NCBI GenBank assembly: GCA_900543805.1 | Contig: UQTE01000007.1 | Location: 33,125-97,124 of the forward strand | DNA from: an uncultured Sutterella sp. | Lineage (GTDB): Bacteria; Pseudomonadota; Gammaproteobacteria; Burkholderiales; Burkholderiaceae_F | Length of the DNA: 64,000 nt | Direction of reading: 5' to 3' | In this document: in pieces, positions 16,499-24,887 of the stretch | Layout: each line of letters begins with the position of its first letter | How positions within the stretch are numbered: position 1 is the first letter of the stretch | Notes under the pieces: generated by a model | Databases searched by the model: none | What the model saw: the letters and a program-made list of their open reading frames with translations, nothing else | Told to the model about the DNA's origin: nothing | Position numbers and translations under genes: made by a program

Positions 16499-18295
16499 AT
16501 GAACTGCAAAAAATCCCTTCTGACCGTTGCGGTCGCTCTCGCCCTGCCCCTTTCCGTCATGGCTTCGGGCGGCGCTTCCGGCACGAAGATCGACTGGATC
16601 GTCGAGGGCGAACTCGGCACGATCGTCATCAATCCCTACGACATCGCGCCTCTGACGGCCGTGATCCGCAACGGCGGTTATGTCCTCACGAAGGCGTCGG
16701 TGCGCATCGTTCCGAAAAAGGGCGGTCAGGAAATCCGCTACGACGTGGGTCCCCAGACGCTTCTGACCCACGGCGGCATCCCGGTCTGGGGGCTCTACGC
16801 CGACTACATGAACACGGTCGAAGTGCGCTACACGCGCGTCTTCCAGGGGAAGAGCGAAGAAAAGACGGAAACCTACAAGATCCGCACCGCGCCCGTCTAC
16901 TTTGAAGCGACGGGCAACCGCGCGCAGTCTCCGGGCGCCTTCCAGGTCGACGTGAAGACCCGTCCCTCGAAGGAATTCAAGGACCGTCTCTACTTCATCA
17001 ACAACCTCCTCTCTCCGGGCCCGAAGTCCCAGCAGGTCGTCTGGAACAACCCGGTGGGCGGCGCCCAGGAATGGGCCAACTATCCGCAAAACGCCGTCGT
17101 CGACACGACGGGTGAAACGCGCTGGTTCATGAAACCCGACGCGATCTACGATCCGCGCGACCCGTTCAAGTCCGGGATCATGATGGGCTTCCATCAGAAC
17201 GCCGACGGCACCCTCACCTGGGGCTACGGTCAGCGCTACGTGAAGTACGACATCATGGGTCGCGAAGTCTACAACCGTCTGATTTCGCCCAACTACAACG
17301 ACTTCTCGCACGCCCTGAGCGTCGGGGAAAACGGCCATCAGTTCCTGCGCGTGGGGTCGTCCGACCTTCGCCGCGCCGACAACACGCACGTGCGCACGGT
17401 GCGCGACGTGATCATCGAAGTGGATTCCGAATCGGGGAACGTCGTCGACGAATGGCGTCTCTTTGAAATCCTCGATCCGCAGCGCAACATCGTCTTGAAG
17501 TCGATCGACCAGGGCGCGGTGTGCCTGAACGTCGACCTCTCGAAGTCGGGCCAGACCCTGACGGCCGAACAGATCGCCAAGCTCGAGGCGCAGCACGCCT
17601 TCGGCGACATCACCGGCACGGGCGCGGGCCGCAACTGGGCCCACGTCAATTCGGTCGACTACGACGCCGAAGACGACTCGATCATTATTTCGTCCCGTCA
17701 TCAGTCGGCCGTTGTCAAGATCGGCCGCGACAAGAAGGTGAAGTGGATCCTCGCCGCCCCGAACGGCTGGCGCGGCGAATGGAAGGACAAGGTCCTCACG
17801 CCCGTCGACAAGGACGGCAATCCCTTGAAGTGCCGTCTCGGCAAGTGCGAAGGCGACTTCGACTGGACCTGGACGCAGCACACGGGCTGGAAGATCAACG
17901 AAATGAGCAAGGGCGACGTCATCTACGTGTCGGTCTTTGACAACGGCGACGGACGCGCCTTCGTGCAGCCCGACGATCCGAAGGAAAAGTACAGCCGCGC
18001 GGTCGTCTACAAGATCGACCAGAAGAAGATGACCGTTCAGCAGGTTTGGGAATACGGCAAGAACCGCGGCCACGAACTCTACGCTCCGATCACCTCCTCG
18101 GTCGAATACTGGAAGGACAAGGATTCGCTCCTCGTCTACTGGGCTTCGATCGGCGTAGGCTCGAAGGAAGGTCCCGCCCCGGTTCTGACCGAATTCAAGT
18201 GGGGCGAATCCAAGCCCTCGATCGAACTGAAGTTCCACAACACGCTCGGCTACCGCGCTCTGCCGATCGACGTGCAGAAGGCCTTCGCCAAGTAA
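16499..18295 (+). CDS. assT: Periplasmic arylsulfate sulfotransferase (AssT)
   Basis: A 598-aa enzyme that moves sulfate from one phenolic sulfate ester to another phenol without PAPS. The N-terminus is a Sec signal peptide (SLLTVAVALALPLSVMA). Catalytic residues known from E. coli AssT can be placed: His in DFSHALS (about 270), His in NWAHVNS (about 381), Arg in SSRHQ (about 399) and His in TQHTGW (about 460). The short disulfide CRLGKC (about 443-448) is also present. The six-bladed propeller core is complete. Start ATG has AAGGGAG upstream. No dsbL/dsbI partner genes adjoin. An FNR-type site upstream suggests anaerobic control. Confidence 0.95.
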   Translation: MNCKKSLLTVAVALALPLSVMASGGASGTKIDWIVEGELGTIVINPYDIAPLTAVIRNGGYVLTKASVRIVPKKGGQEIRYDVGPQTLLTHGGIPVWGLYADYMNTVEVRYTRVFQGKSEEKTETYKIRTAPVYFEATGNRAQSPGAFQVDVKTRPSKEFKDRLYFINNLLSPGPKSQQVVWNNPVGGAQEWANYPQNAVVDTTGETRWFMKPDAIYDPRDPFKSGIMMGFHQNADGTLTWGYGQRYVKYDIMGREVYNRLISPNYNDFSHALSVGENGHQFLRVGSSDLRRADNTHVRTVRDVIIEVDSESGNVVDEWRLFEILDPQRNIVLKSIDQGAVCLNVDLSKSGQTLTAEQIAKLEAQHAFGDITGTGAGRNWAHVNSVDYDAEDDSIIISSRHQSAVVKIGRDKKVKWILAAPNGWRGEWKDKVLTPVDKDGNPLKCRLGKCEGDFDWTWTQHTGWKINEMSKGDVIYVSVFDNGDGRAFVQPDDPKEKYSRAVVYKIDQKKMTVQQVWEYGKNRGHELYAPITSSVEYWKDKDSLLVYWASIGVGSKEGPAPVLTEFKWGESKPSIELKFHNTLGYRALPIDVQKAFAK

Positions 18296-18334
18296 GTTCC
18301 TTCCCCTTTCGGAGCGCCCCGCGCGCTCCGTGAT

Positions 18335-18375
18335 AAGCCTCCCTCGGCCGATGAGACCGTTGGAGGCTTTTTCTT
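18335..18375 (+). terminator. Intrinsic terminator of assT
   Basis: AAGCCTCC (18335-18342) pairs with GGAGGCTT (18362-18369) and is followed by TTTTC. A second small hairpin (GGAGCGC/GCGCTCC) lies just before it. Confidence 0.8.
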
Positions 18376-18537
18376 TGCGAAGCCCCATCGGCCCACCGTC
18401 GGGCGCTTCGTCAAAACCGTATCCCGAAGCGCTTCGGCCTCAGGGGCGCAGAGCCCGTCCGTGTTATGATTGCTCCGCATTCTCGGGGGCACATCCGCCC
18501 TCTTTTCCATTGATTCGGACACAGTAAGGAGTCCACC

Positions 18538-20058
18538 GTGACGAAAGTTCTTCTCATGATTCTCGACGGCTGGGGCATCGGCCGCGGCGACAAGGCCGAC
18601 GTGATCGGGACCGTGCGCCCGCCCTTCATGACGAAGCTCACCCACGACCACCCCCATGCGACGCTTCGCACCGACGGCCTCGCCGTCGGCCTTCCCGAAG
18701 GTCAGATGGGGAATTCCGAAGTCGGCCACCTCAACATCGGGGCGGGCCGCGTCCTCTATCAGGACCTCGTCAAGATCAACCGGGCCGTCGCCGACGGTTC
18801 CCTCGCTTCGGTCCCGGGCGTCGCGAAGATGCTCGAATCCGCCAAGAAGTCGGGGCGCCTCCACGTGATGGGGCTTCTCTCGGACGGCGGCGTCCACGCT
18901 TCGCTCGAACACATCCTCGCCATCGTGCGTCTTGCGCGCGAGGCGGGCGTCGAAGAGGTGTTCCTCCACGCCTTCATGGACGGCCGCGACACCGACCCCA
19001 AGAGCGGGCTCGGGTTCGTGCGCGAAACGCTCGAAGCCTTGAACGCCTGCGGCGCGCACTTCGCGACGATGACGGGCCGCTACTGGGCCATGGACCGCGA
19101 CAAGCGCTGGGAGCGCATCCGTGAAGCCTACGGCGCGCTGGTTCTGGGCGAAGGCGTGAAGGCCGCAGACCCGGTCGCCGCTCTGCAGGGCTCCTATGAC
19201 GAAGGCGTCACGGACGAATTCGTAAAGCCCGTCGTGATGACGACGACGGACGGCCGTCCCGTCGGGACGATCCGGGAGGGTGATACGGTCGTCTTCTGCA
19301 ACTTCCGCAACGACCGCGCGAAGGAACTCACGATTGCGCTCACGCAGCGCGACGTCGATGAAGCGGGCATGAAGCGCCTTTCGCTCGACTACTACACGAT
19401 GACGCCCTACGATCCGACGTTCGCCGGCCTCACGGTCCTCTTCCCGAAGGACGAAGTGAAGAACACGATCGGGGAATACGTGTCGTCCCTGGGGCTCACG
19501 CAGCTTCGCATCGCGGAAACCGAAAAGTACGCGCACGTCACGTTCTTTTTGAACGGCGGCCGCGAAGCGCCCTTCGAAGGGGAAGACCGCATTCTCGTCA
19601 ACTCCCCGAAGGTCGCGACCTACGATCTGCAGCCCGCGATGAGCGCGCCCGAAGTGACGGAGTGTCTCGTCGGGAACATTCGTGAGAAGGCCCCCGACCT
19701 CATCGTCCTCAATTTCGCGAACGGCGACATGGTGGGCCACACGGGCGTCTACGACGCGATCGTCGAAGCCGTGAAGACCGTCGACGCCTGCGTCGAAAAG
19801 GTCGTGACGGCGGCGCGCGCCGCGGGCTACGACGTCGTGATCTGCGCGGACCACGGCAACGCCGACAACGCCGTGAACGCCGACGGTTCGCCCAACACGG
19901 CGCACTCCTTGAACCCCGTCCCGATGATCGTGGTGTCGGATCGAGTGAAGAGCGTTCGCGACGGCGTCTTGGCCGACGTGGCGCCCACGGTCCTCGATCT
20001 GATGGGCCTTGAAAAACCCGCCGAAATGACGGGAACGTCGCTCGTCGAAAAGGCCTGA
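18538..20058 (+). CDS. gpmI: 2,3-bisphosphoglycerate-independent phosphoglycerate mutase
   Basis: A 506-aa cytoplasmic glycolytic enzyme that interconverts 3- and 2-phosphoglycerate using two Mn ions. It starts at GTG 18538 with AAGGAG 6 bases upstream. The N-terminal phosphatase-type part has LMILDGWGIG (metal Asp) and GQMGNSEVGHLNIGAG with catalytic Ser60. The transferase part has HAFMDGRDTDP, TGRYWAMDRDKRW and FCNFRNDRAKELT. The C-terminal metal site is FANGDMVGHTG and CADHGNADN. Length and motifs are normal. It is a single-gene unit with terminators on both sides. Confidence 0.97.
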   Translation: MTKVLLMILDGWGIGRGDKADVIGTVRPPFMTKLTHDHPHATLRTDGLAVGLPEGQMGNSEVGHLNIGAGRVLYQDLVKINRAVADGSLASVPGVAKMLESAKKSGRLHVMGLLSDGGVHASLEHILAIVRLAREAGVEEVFLHAFMDGRDTDPKSGLGFVRETLEALNACGAHFATMTGRYWAMDRDKRWERIREAYGALVLGEGVKAADPVAALQGSYDEGVTDEFVKPVVMTTTDGRPVGTIREGDTVVFCNFRNDRAKELTIALTQRDVDEAGMKRLSLDYYTMTPYDPTFAGLTVLFPKDEVKNTIGEYVSSLGLTQLRIAETEKYAHVTFFLNGGREAPFEGEDRILVNSPKVATYDLQPAMSAPEVTECLVGNIREKAPDLIVLNFANGDMVGHTGVYDAIVEAVKTVDACVEKVVTAARAAGYDVVICADHGNADNAVNADGSPNTAHSLNPVPMIVVSDRVKSVRDGVLADVAPTVLDLMGLEKPAEMTGTSLVEKA

Positions 20059-20086
20059 TCGGGTCATAACGAAACAAACCGTACCG

Positions 20087-20120
20087 AGGGCCGGCCGGAT
20101 CTTCCGCGTCGGCCCTTTTT
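20087..20120 (+). terminator. Intrinsic terminator of gpmI
   Basis: AGGGCCG (20087-20093) pairs with CGGCCCT (20110-20116) and is followed by a T-run to 20120. It ends only 16 bases before the next start codon. Confidence 0.85.
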
Positions 20121-20135
20121 CCCTCTTTGCTCATC

Positions 20136-21335
20136 ATGAGAACGGAACCGCAAATCGGCCCGCGCTTTTGGCCGGGCTTTCTGAAAACGCTGCCGCCGCT
20201 TCGCAACGTCACCTACGTCGTCTTCTTCGCGGCGGGCATGATCAGCGCCCTCTGGGCGGGGCTTATTCCGAGCCTCAAGTCGGCCCTGAACGTCGACGAG
20301 GGCGTCTTGGGGACCATGCTTCTCGGCCTCGGGATCGGTTCGCTCGTCATGATGCCGGTGACCGGGAGGCTCGTCGCCCGCTGGGGTTGCCGCGCGGTGC
20401 TGCGCACGAGCCTCCCGCTCATGGCCGTCTTCATCGTGACGCTCGCCTTCACGACGAACGTGTGGCTTGCCGCCGCGCTCGTCATTCTCTTCGGCGGAGC
20501 CTTGGGCGTCACCGACGTCTCGATGAACGTGCAGTCGGTCGTCGCGGAAAAGCGCGAAAAGCGCGCGATCCTCTCGGGCTTTCACGCGGCTTACTCGTTC
20601 GGCGGCATGTCGGGCGGCTTCTTCTTCGCGGCCCTCGTCGGCATCGGTTTGCCCGTCTGGGCGGCGGTCCTCACCGGTGTGGTCCTGATCGTCGCGGTTG
20701 CGACCGCCTGGAGCCCCTGGTCGTTGGGACCGGGTGAAACCGAAGACGACGGCGGCAAGACCGAAGAGAAGCACGAGAAATCTTCGAAGAAGCCCCTGAT
20801 TCTCTACGTCACCGCCTTCTTCTGCTTTGCGTTCTTTCTCACGGAAGGAAGCCTTCTCGACTGGAGCGCGCTTTATCTGCGGGACCTCAAAAACGCCGAC
20901 ACGGCCGCGGCCGCGCTCGGTTATTCGGTCTTCTCGGCCGCCATGACGATCGGGCGCACCTTCGGAGACCGCATCATCGCGCGCTTCGGTCGGCGCCGGG
21001 TCTTCCTCACGGGGACGCTCTGCGCGATCCTCGGCTATGCAGTGCTCCTCACGATCCCGGGCCTCTGGAGCGCCTACGCGGCGCTCTTCGTGATGGGGAT
21101 CGGTTGCTCGAACCTCGTTCCGATCGCCTTCTGGCTCGCCGGCAACTGCCCGGGCGTCTCGGTCTCGAAGGGCCTTGCCTTCGTGGTGTCGACGGGCTAC
21201 GCCGGGATTCTCGCGGGCCCGGCCGCGATCGGCTTCATTGCGCGCCACTCGGGGCTCGACACGGCCTTCCTCATGGTCGCCCTGATGACGACCGTGGTGC
21301 TCGTCATGAGTCTCAAGGTCTTTCCTAAGGACTGA
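20136..21335 (+). CDS. MFS transporter
   Basis: A 399-aa inner-membrane protein with about 12 hydrophobic segments and a charged central loop (residues about 205-225, rich in Glu, Asp, Lys). MFS motif A-like GRLVARWGCRAVLR follows the second segment, and RIIARFGRRRVFLTG occupies the matching place in the second half. LGVTDVSMNVQSVVAEK and FHAAYSFGGMSG resemble the YbjJ/FucP-like branch of the family. Start ATG 20136 lacks a clear ribosome site; TTG 20127 is possible. Substrate unknown. Confidence 0.88.
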   Translation: MRTEPQIGPRFWPGFLKTLPPLRNVTYVVFFAAGMISALWAGLIPSLKSALNVDEGVLGTMLLGLGIGSLVMMPVTGRLVARWGCRAVLRTSLPLMAVFIVTLAFTTNVWLAAALVILFGGALGVTDVSMNVQSVVAEKREKRAILSGFHAAYSFGGMSGGFFFAALVGIGLPVWAAVLTGVVLIVAVATAWSPWSLGPGETEDDGGKTEEKHEKSSKKPLILYVTAFFCFAFFLTEGSLLDWSALYLRDLKNADTAAAALGYSVFSAAMTIGRTFGDRIIARFGRRRVFLTGTLCAILGYAVLLTIPGLWSAYAALFVMGIGCSNLVPIAFWLAGNCPGVSVSKGLAFVVSTGYAGILAGPAAIGFIARHSGLDTAFLMVALMTTVVLVMSLKVFPKD

Positions 21336-21686
21336 GTCCTCCCCTCACGGAACACCGCCCGCGGGCGGTAGGAAGCGAGACAATGCTTCGGCACAATATT
21401 CCTTGTGGCGGATGGCTCCCTCCATTGGTTTCTGTCTCCTTCCAATCGACGCTTTTGGTCGGGCGTCGGCCACACAACAAAACACAAGGGTCTCTCCTTA
21501 CCTTTACGGGCGTCGAATCCGCGGGTTCGGCGCCCTTTTCTTCTTCCGAACGCGAGCGAGAGCGGTTTGCGCAAGGATTCGAAGAAAAAGGACAAGGGGC
21601 GCAAGCCCGGTCCCGTTAGGCTATGGGTAGGAAGACGTCGGGCGAAGGCCCGGCCCTCCTTTGGAACCGCAAAAAGGAATTCGATC
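21336..21686. other. 351-bp non-coding gap
   Basis: The stretch between the MFS gene and the DUF362 gene shows no convincing gene. It contains a self-complementary CCGCCC/GGGCGG segment at 21355-21368 soon after the MFS stop. No promoter with two good boxes is seen. Confidence 0.5.
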
Positions 21687-22652
21687 ATGCAACGCCGCAC
21701 TTTCCTTCAGACCTCCGCCGCCCTCGCGGTCACCGCGAGTCTGCCGACTCTTTCGTCGGCCGCCGGCGCGAACCCCTTCCCCTATCCCCTCACCCACGCC
21801 GTGACCGACGCGTCCGCCCCGGAAGTGTTCTTCACGAAGGACATTTCACCGGCCGGCCTCATCAAGATCTACGACCGTCTCGGCCAGAAGCGTCAGGGCA
21901 AGGTCGGCGTCAAGGTGTGCTTTGAAACCCCGAACGGTCCGCACCTCGACCCGAAACTCGTTCACGCCTTCGCCGACCACGTGAACGGCAAGCTTCTCGA
22001 CTGCACCTACTATCCGCCCCGCGACACGGTGGAAAAGCACCTCGAGGTCGCCAAGGGGAACGGCTTCGATACCTCCCGCATCGACATCATCGACGCCGAA
22101 GGCACGGTCGACCTCCCGATTGAAGGCGGCAAACACCTGAAGTTCTCCCGCATCGGCTCTCACTACAACGACTACGACACGATGATCGGGCTCTGCCGCT
22201 TCAAGTCGCACCACATCGAGTTCTACGGCGGGATGCTCAAGAACCTCTCGATCGCGATCGCTCCGATGGAAGGCAAGTGGCTCATCCACAGCGCCGGCAA
22301 GACGGACAGCGGCTTTTCGCCGAGCGACAACCACATCGAAACGCAAGCCATGGCCGACTACGTGAAGGGCGTCATGGACGCGAAGAAGGGTCGCTGGGTC
22401 TTCCTCACGGTCCTCGACGCCGTTGCTCCGACCGACGGATGCGAAGGCGCGAAGAACCTCGGCAACATCGGCATTCTCGCGAGCACGGACCCCGTCGCGA
22501 TCGACCGGGCCGCGATCGACATCACCTTCGGTGCGGCGGCGACGCCGGAGCTGCGCCGCGAATGGGAAGAACACCACGGGACCTACCTCACGAGCGACGC
22601 CGAAGCCGTCGGCGCGGGCAAGACCCACTACCGCTTCACGCCGATCGACTGA
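21687..22652 (+). CDS. Exported DUF362-domain protein with Tat-type signal
   Basis: A 321-aa protein. The N-terminus MQRRTFLQTSAALAVTASLP.LSSAAGA has a twin-arginine RRTFLQ motif and an Ala-rich hydrophobic stretch, so Tat export is likely. The rest matches DUF362: KVGVKVCFETPNG, an internal FKSHHIEFYGGMLKNLSIA block, and LDAVAPTDGCEGAKN...GILASTDPVAIDRAAID. Few cysteines are present and no ferredoxin CxxCxxC cluster is seen, unlike longer family members. Start ATG 21687 has AAGGA 10 bases upstream. The exact reaction is unknown; Tat export usually means a cofactor is inserted before transport. Confidence 0.85.
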   Translation: MQRRTFLQTSAALAVTASLPTLSSAAGANPFPYPLTHAVTDASAPEVFFTKDISPAGLIKIYDRLGQKRQGKVGVKVCFETPNGPHLDPKLVHAFADHVNGKLLDCTYYPPRDTVEKHLEVAKGNGFDTSRIDIIDAEGTVDLPIEGGKHLKFSRIGSHYNDYDTMIGLCRFKSHHIEFYGGMLKNLSIAIAPMEGKWLIHSAGKTDSGFSPSDNHIETQAMADYVKGVMDAKKGRWVFLTVLDAVAPTDGCEGAKNLGNIGILASTDPVAIDRAAIDITFGAAATPELRREWEEHHGTYLTSDAEAVGAGKTHYRFTPID

Positions 22653-22696
22653 GAAAGTCGCGCGGATTTTGATTCCCCATAGGGAATGAAATAGAT

Positions 22697-22730
22697 AGGG
22701 GCCGCCCGCAGGCGACCCCTTCTTGATTTT
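22697..22730 (+). terminator. Possible terminator between convergent genes
   Basis: AGGGG..GCC (22697-22706) pairs with GGC..CCCCT (22711-22720) across CGCA and is followed by TCTTGATTTT. It lies between the DUF362 gene and the convergent AEC gene. Confidence 0.5.
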
Positions 22731-22748
22731 GGCGAAACGCCTTGGCGA

Positions 22749-23702
22749 TCAGACGGTCGGCGCCACGCCGAGAAGCGTGAGAACGAGCGGCACGCCCGCG
22801 GCGGAAAGAAGCGTCGAAAGGAAGATCGCGTTGCTCGCCGCGCCCTCCTCCGCCTCGAATTCGTTCGCCATGAGAAAGACGTTGATCGCGACGGGAAGCG
22901 CCGAGAGAAGAACCGTCGCGTTGGTTTCGAGCTCTCCGAGCCCCATCGCTCGGCAGAGCACCCAGACGAAGAAGGGCTGCACGCCGATCTTCACGAAAGT
23001 GACGACCGAGCCCTTGGGCAAAGACGCGAAGAAGCTGTGGCGTGCAAGCCCCATCCCCACCGCGAGAAGACACATGGGCGTCGTGCTCGCCGCGACAAGT
23101 CCCACGGTCTGATCCACGACCTTGGGGAGCTGCCAGCCCGTGAGTCCCCAGGCCGTGCCGCAGAGAATCCCGAGCACGACCGGGTTTTTGACGACCTTGA
23201 AGAGCGACTTGAGGATCCGCTGCATGTCGGGCTTGCCGTCCTCGCGCCCGAATTCGACCGACGCGATCGCAAGCGTCCAGAGAAGGAGGACGTTGAAGAC
23301 GATCAGAAGCGAAATCGTCGGCATGGCGGCCTGACCGAGACTCACCTCGACGATCGGGACGCCGAGCTGCACGTTGTTGCCGAAAATCCCCGCCATCGCA
23401 AGGACCGTCGTCCCCGCCGCACCGCAGCGGAAAAGCTTTCCGTAGAGTCCCCGCGCGAGGAAAAAGAGCAGGAGGCAGGACCCGAAGAAGGGAATGAGCA
23501 CGCGCCAGTCCGCCGGAGGCATCTCCGACAAGTGCGAGAGCATCTTGAAGAGAAGCGCCGGCATCAGAAGCTTGAAGGTGACGCTTCCCAAGGCCTTTTG
23601 CGCCGCCTCGGGGATGAAGTGGATTTTCGCGAGCCCCCAGCCGATGAAGACGAGCGAAAAGAGCGGTGCGCAGAGTTCGAGATGATAGAGAAAGAGCTGC
23701 AT
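22749..23702 (-). CDS. AEC (auxin efflux carrier) family transporter
   Basis: A 317-aa inner-membrane permease with about ten hydrophobic segments in two halves, matching the Mem_trans/AEC family. Recognisable blocks are GIFGNNVQLGVPIVE, KNPVVLGILCGTAWGL and VKIGVQPFFVWVLC. Bacterial members commonly carry organic acids such as malate or malonate. It begins 15 bases after the racemase gene ends and shares its strand, so the two form an operon; a role in moving the racemase substrate is an inference. Confidence 0.9.
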   Translation of the reverse strand: MQLFLYHLELCAPLFSLVFIGWGLAKIHFIPEAAQKALGSVTFKLLMPALLFKMLSHLSEMPPADWRVLIPFFGSCLLLFFLARGLYGKLFRCGAAGTTVLAMAGIFGNNVQLGVPIVEVSLGQAAMPTISLLIVFNVLLLWTLAIASVEFGREDGKPDMQRILKSLFKVVKNPVVLGILCGTAWGLTGWQLPKVVDQTVGLVAASTTPMCLLAVGMGLARHSFFASLPKGSVVTFVKIGVQPFFVWVLCRAMGLGELETNATVLLSALPVAINVFLMANEFEAEEGAASNAIFLSTLLSAAGVPLVLTLLGVAPTV

Positions 23703-23717
23703 CGAAGCGTCCCGGGA

Positions 23718-24410
23718 TCAATCGGATACCGCAAAGGCCGCGGCCTTCTCGGCGTGGAGAATCGTCGTGTCAAAGACGGGCAGAGGCGAATCCTTCTGTC
23801 CGACGAGAAGACCGATTTCCGTGCAGCCGAGGATCACGGCTTCGGCGCCCTTGGCTTGAAGATCCCGGATGATGCGTACGAACTCTTGGCGCGATTCGTC
23901 GCGGATAACGCCGAGACAGAGTTCGTCGTAGATCACGCGGTTGACGACCTCGACGTCCTCCGGATTCGGGATCAGAACGTCGAGTCCGCGCGCAATGAGG
24001 CGCGACTTGTAGAAGTCCTGCAGCATCGTGTACTTCGTGCCGAGCAAAGCCGTGCGATGAATGCCGGCGGCCAGGAGCGCGTCGGCCGTGGCGTCGGCGA
24101 TGTGCAGAAGCGACACGCCCGCGGCGCGCTCGACCTCATCGGCCACCTTGTGCATGGTGTTCGTACAGATCACGATCGCGTCGGCACCTGCGGCTACGAG
24201 TCCCTTGGCTGCGCGGCCGAGGAGTTCGGCGCTTCCCGCCCAGTCACCCTTCGCCTGCTGTTCTTCCACCTCGGCAAAGTCCACGCTGTAGAGGACGATC
24301 TTTGCGGAATGGAGGCCGCCCAGCGCCTTGGCGACGCGCTCGTTGATTTCCTTGTAGTAGGTGACGGTGCTCTCCCAACTCATGCCGCCCAAGAGTCCGA
24401 TCGTTTTCAC
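23718..24410 (-). CDS. Aspartate/glutamate racemase-family enzyme
   Basis: A 230-aa PLP-independent racemase. The start KTIGLLGGMSWESTVTYY is typical of the RacX/YgeA branch. The two catalytic thiols are both present: CTNTMHK near residue 83 and GCTEIG near residue 196. Members of this branch racemise L-amino acids including aspartate and basic residues; the substrate here is not determined. It is the first gene of a minus-strand pair with the AEC transporter. Confidence 0.92.
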   Translation of the reverse strand: MKTIGLLGGMSWESTVTYYKEINERVAKALGGLHSAKIVLYSVDFAEVEEQQAKGDWAGSAELLGRAAKGLVAAGADAIVICTNTMHKVADEVERAAGVSLLHIADATADALLAAGIHRTALLGTKYTMLQDFYKSRLIARGLDVLIPNPEDVEVVNRVIYDELCLGVIRDESRQEFVRIIRDLQAKGAEAVILGCTEIGLLVGQKDSPLPVFDTTILHAEKAAAFAVSD

Positions 24411-24887
24411 AACGCTTCCCCCTAAAACGAAAACGTGTCCATCATCCCAAAAAGAACACAGTGGGGCAATAAGGCGAAAACGTTATCCGCGAAGAAGGAC
24501 TGACCAAGGAACTGCGGTTCGGGTCGAGAAATATGGCAAGAGTTTTGATTCGAACAGCCGAGAAATCCTCGGTAGTTGCGTCGCCCATTGCCGGAGAACT
24601 CTTTCGCTGGTTGTCGACACGTCAACCGTCGAAGTCATGAGCACAATCCGTTCCGGCCAGTTGGAAAGAAAAGCTTGACAACTGCACTTTCCACCGGTTC
24701 GTCCGCATTCGAAAGGCTCCGCCAAGAGCTTTTACCCGAAACCTGTCGGCGAACAACTAAGAAATCCTTAGCCGTTGCCCGTACGGTCAGCTCATCGTCT
24801 TTGAAGAGCTTTTATTCAGTCGAACGGCGTTTCATCGCGGCGAGGCGATAGAATGTCGCGGCGTCCTGCATTCTTCTATCGACTTCC
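24411..24887. other. 477-bp lower-GC intergenic region with two similar hairpins
   Basis: No gene is supported. The region is clearly lower in GC than its neighbours. It holds two small hairpins with the same loop: CCGAG-AAATC-CTCGG at about 24558-24572 and CTAAG-AAATC-CTTAG at about 24757-24771. Their stems differ but still pair. It separates divergent genes and should contain their promoters, but no complete -35/-10 pair stands out. Confidence 0.55.

Noticed and set aside
24555..24775. Integron attC-like sites in the low-GC gap
   Set aside because: The hairpins lack the RYYYAAC/GTTRRRY core pairs and no integrase or cassette gene is near.
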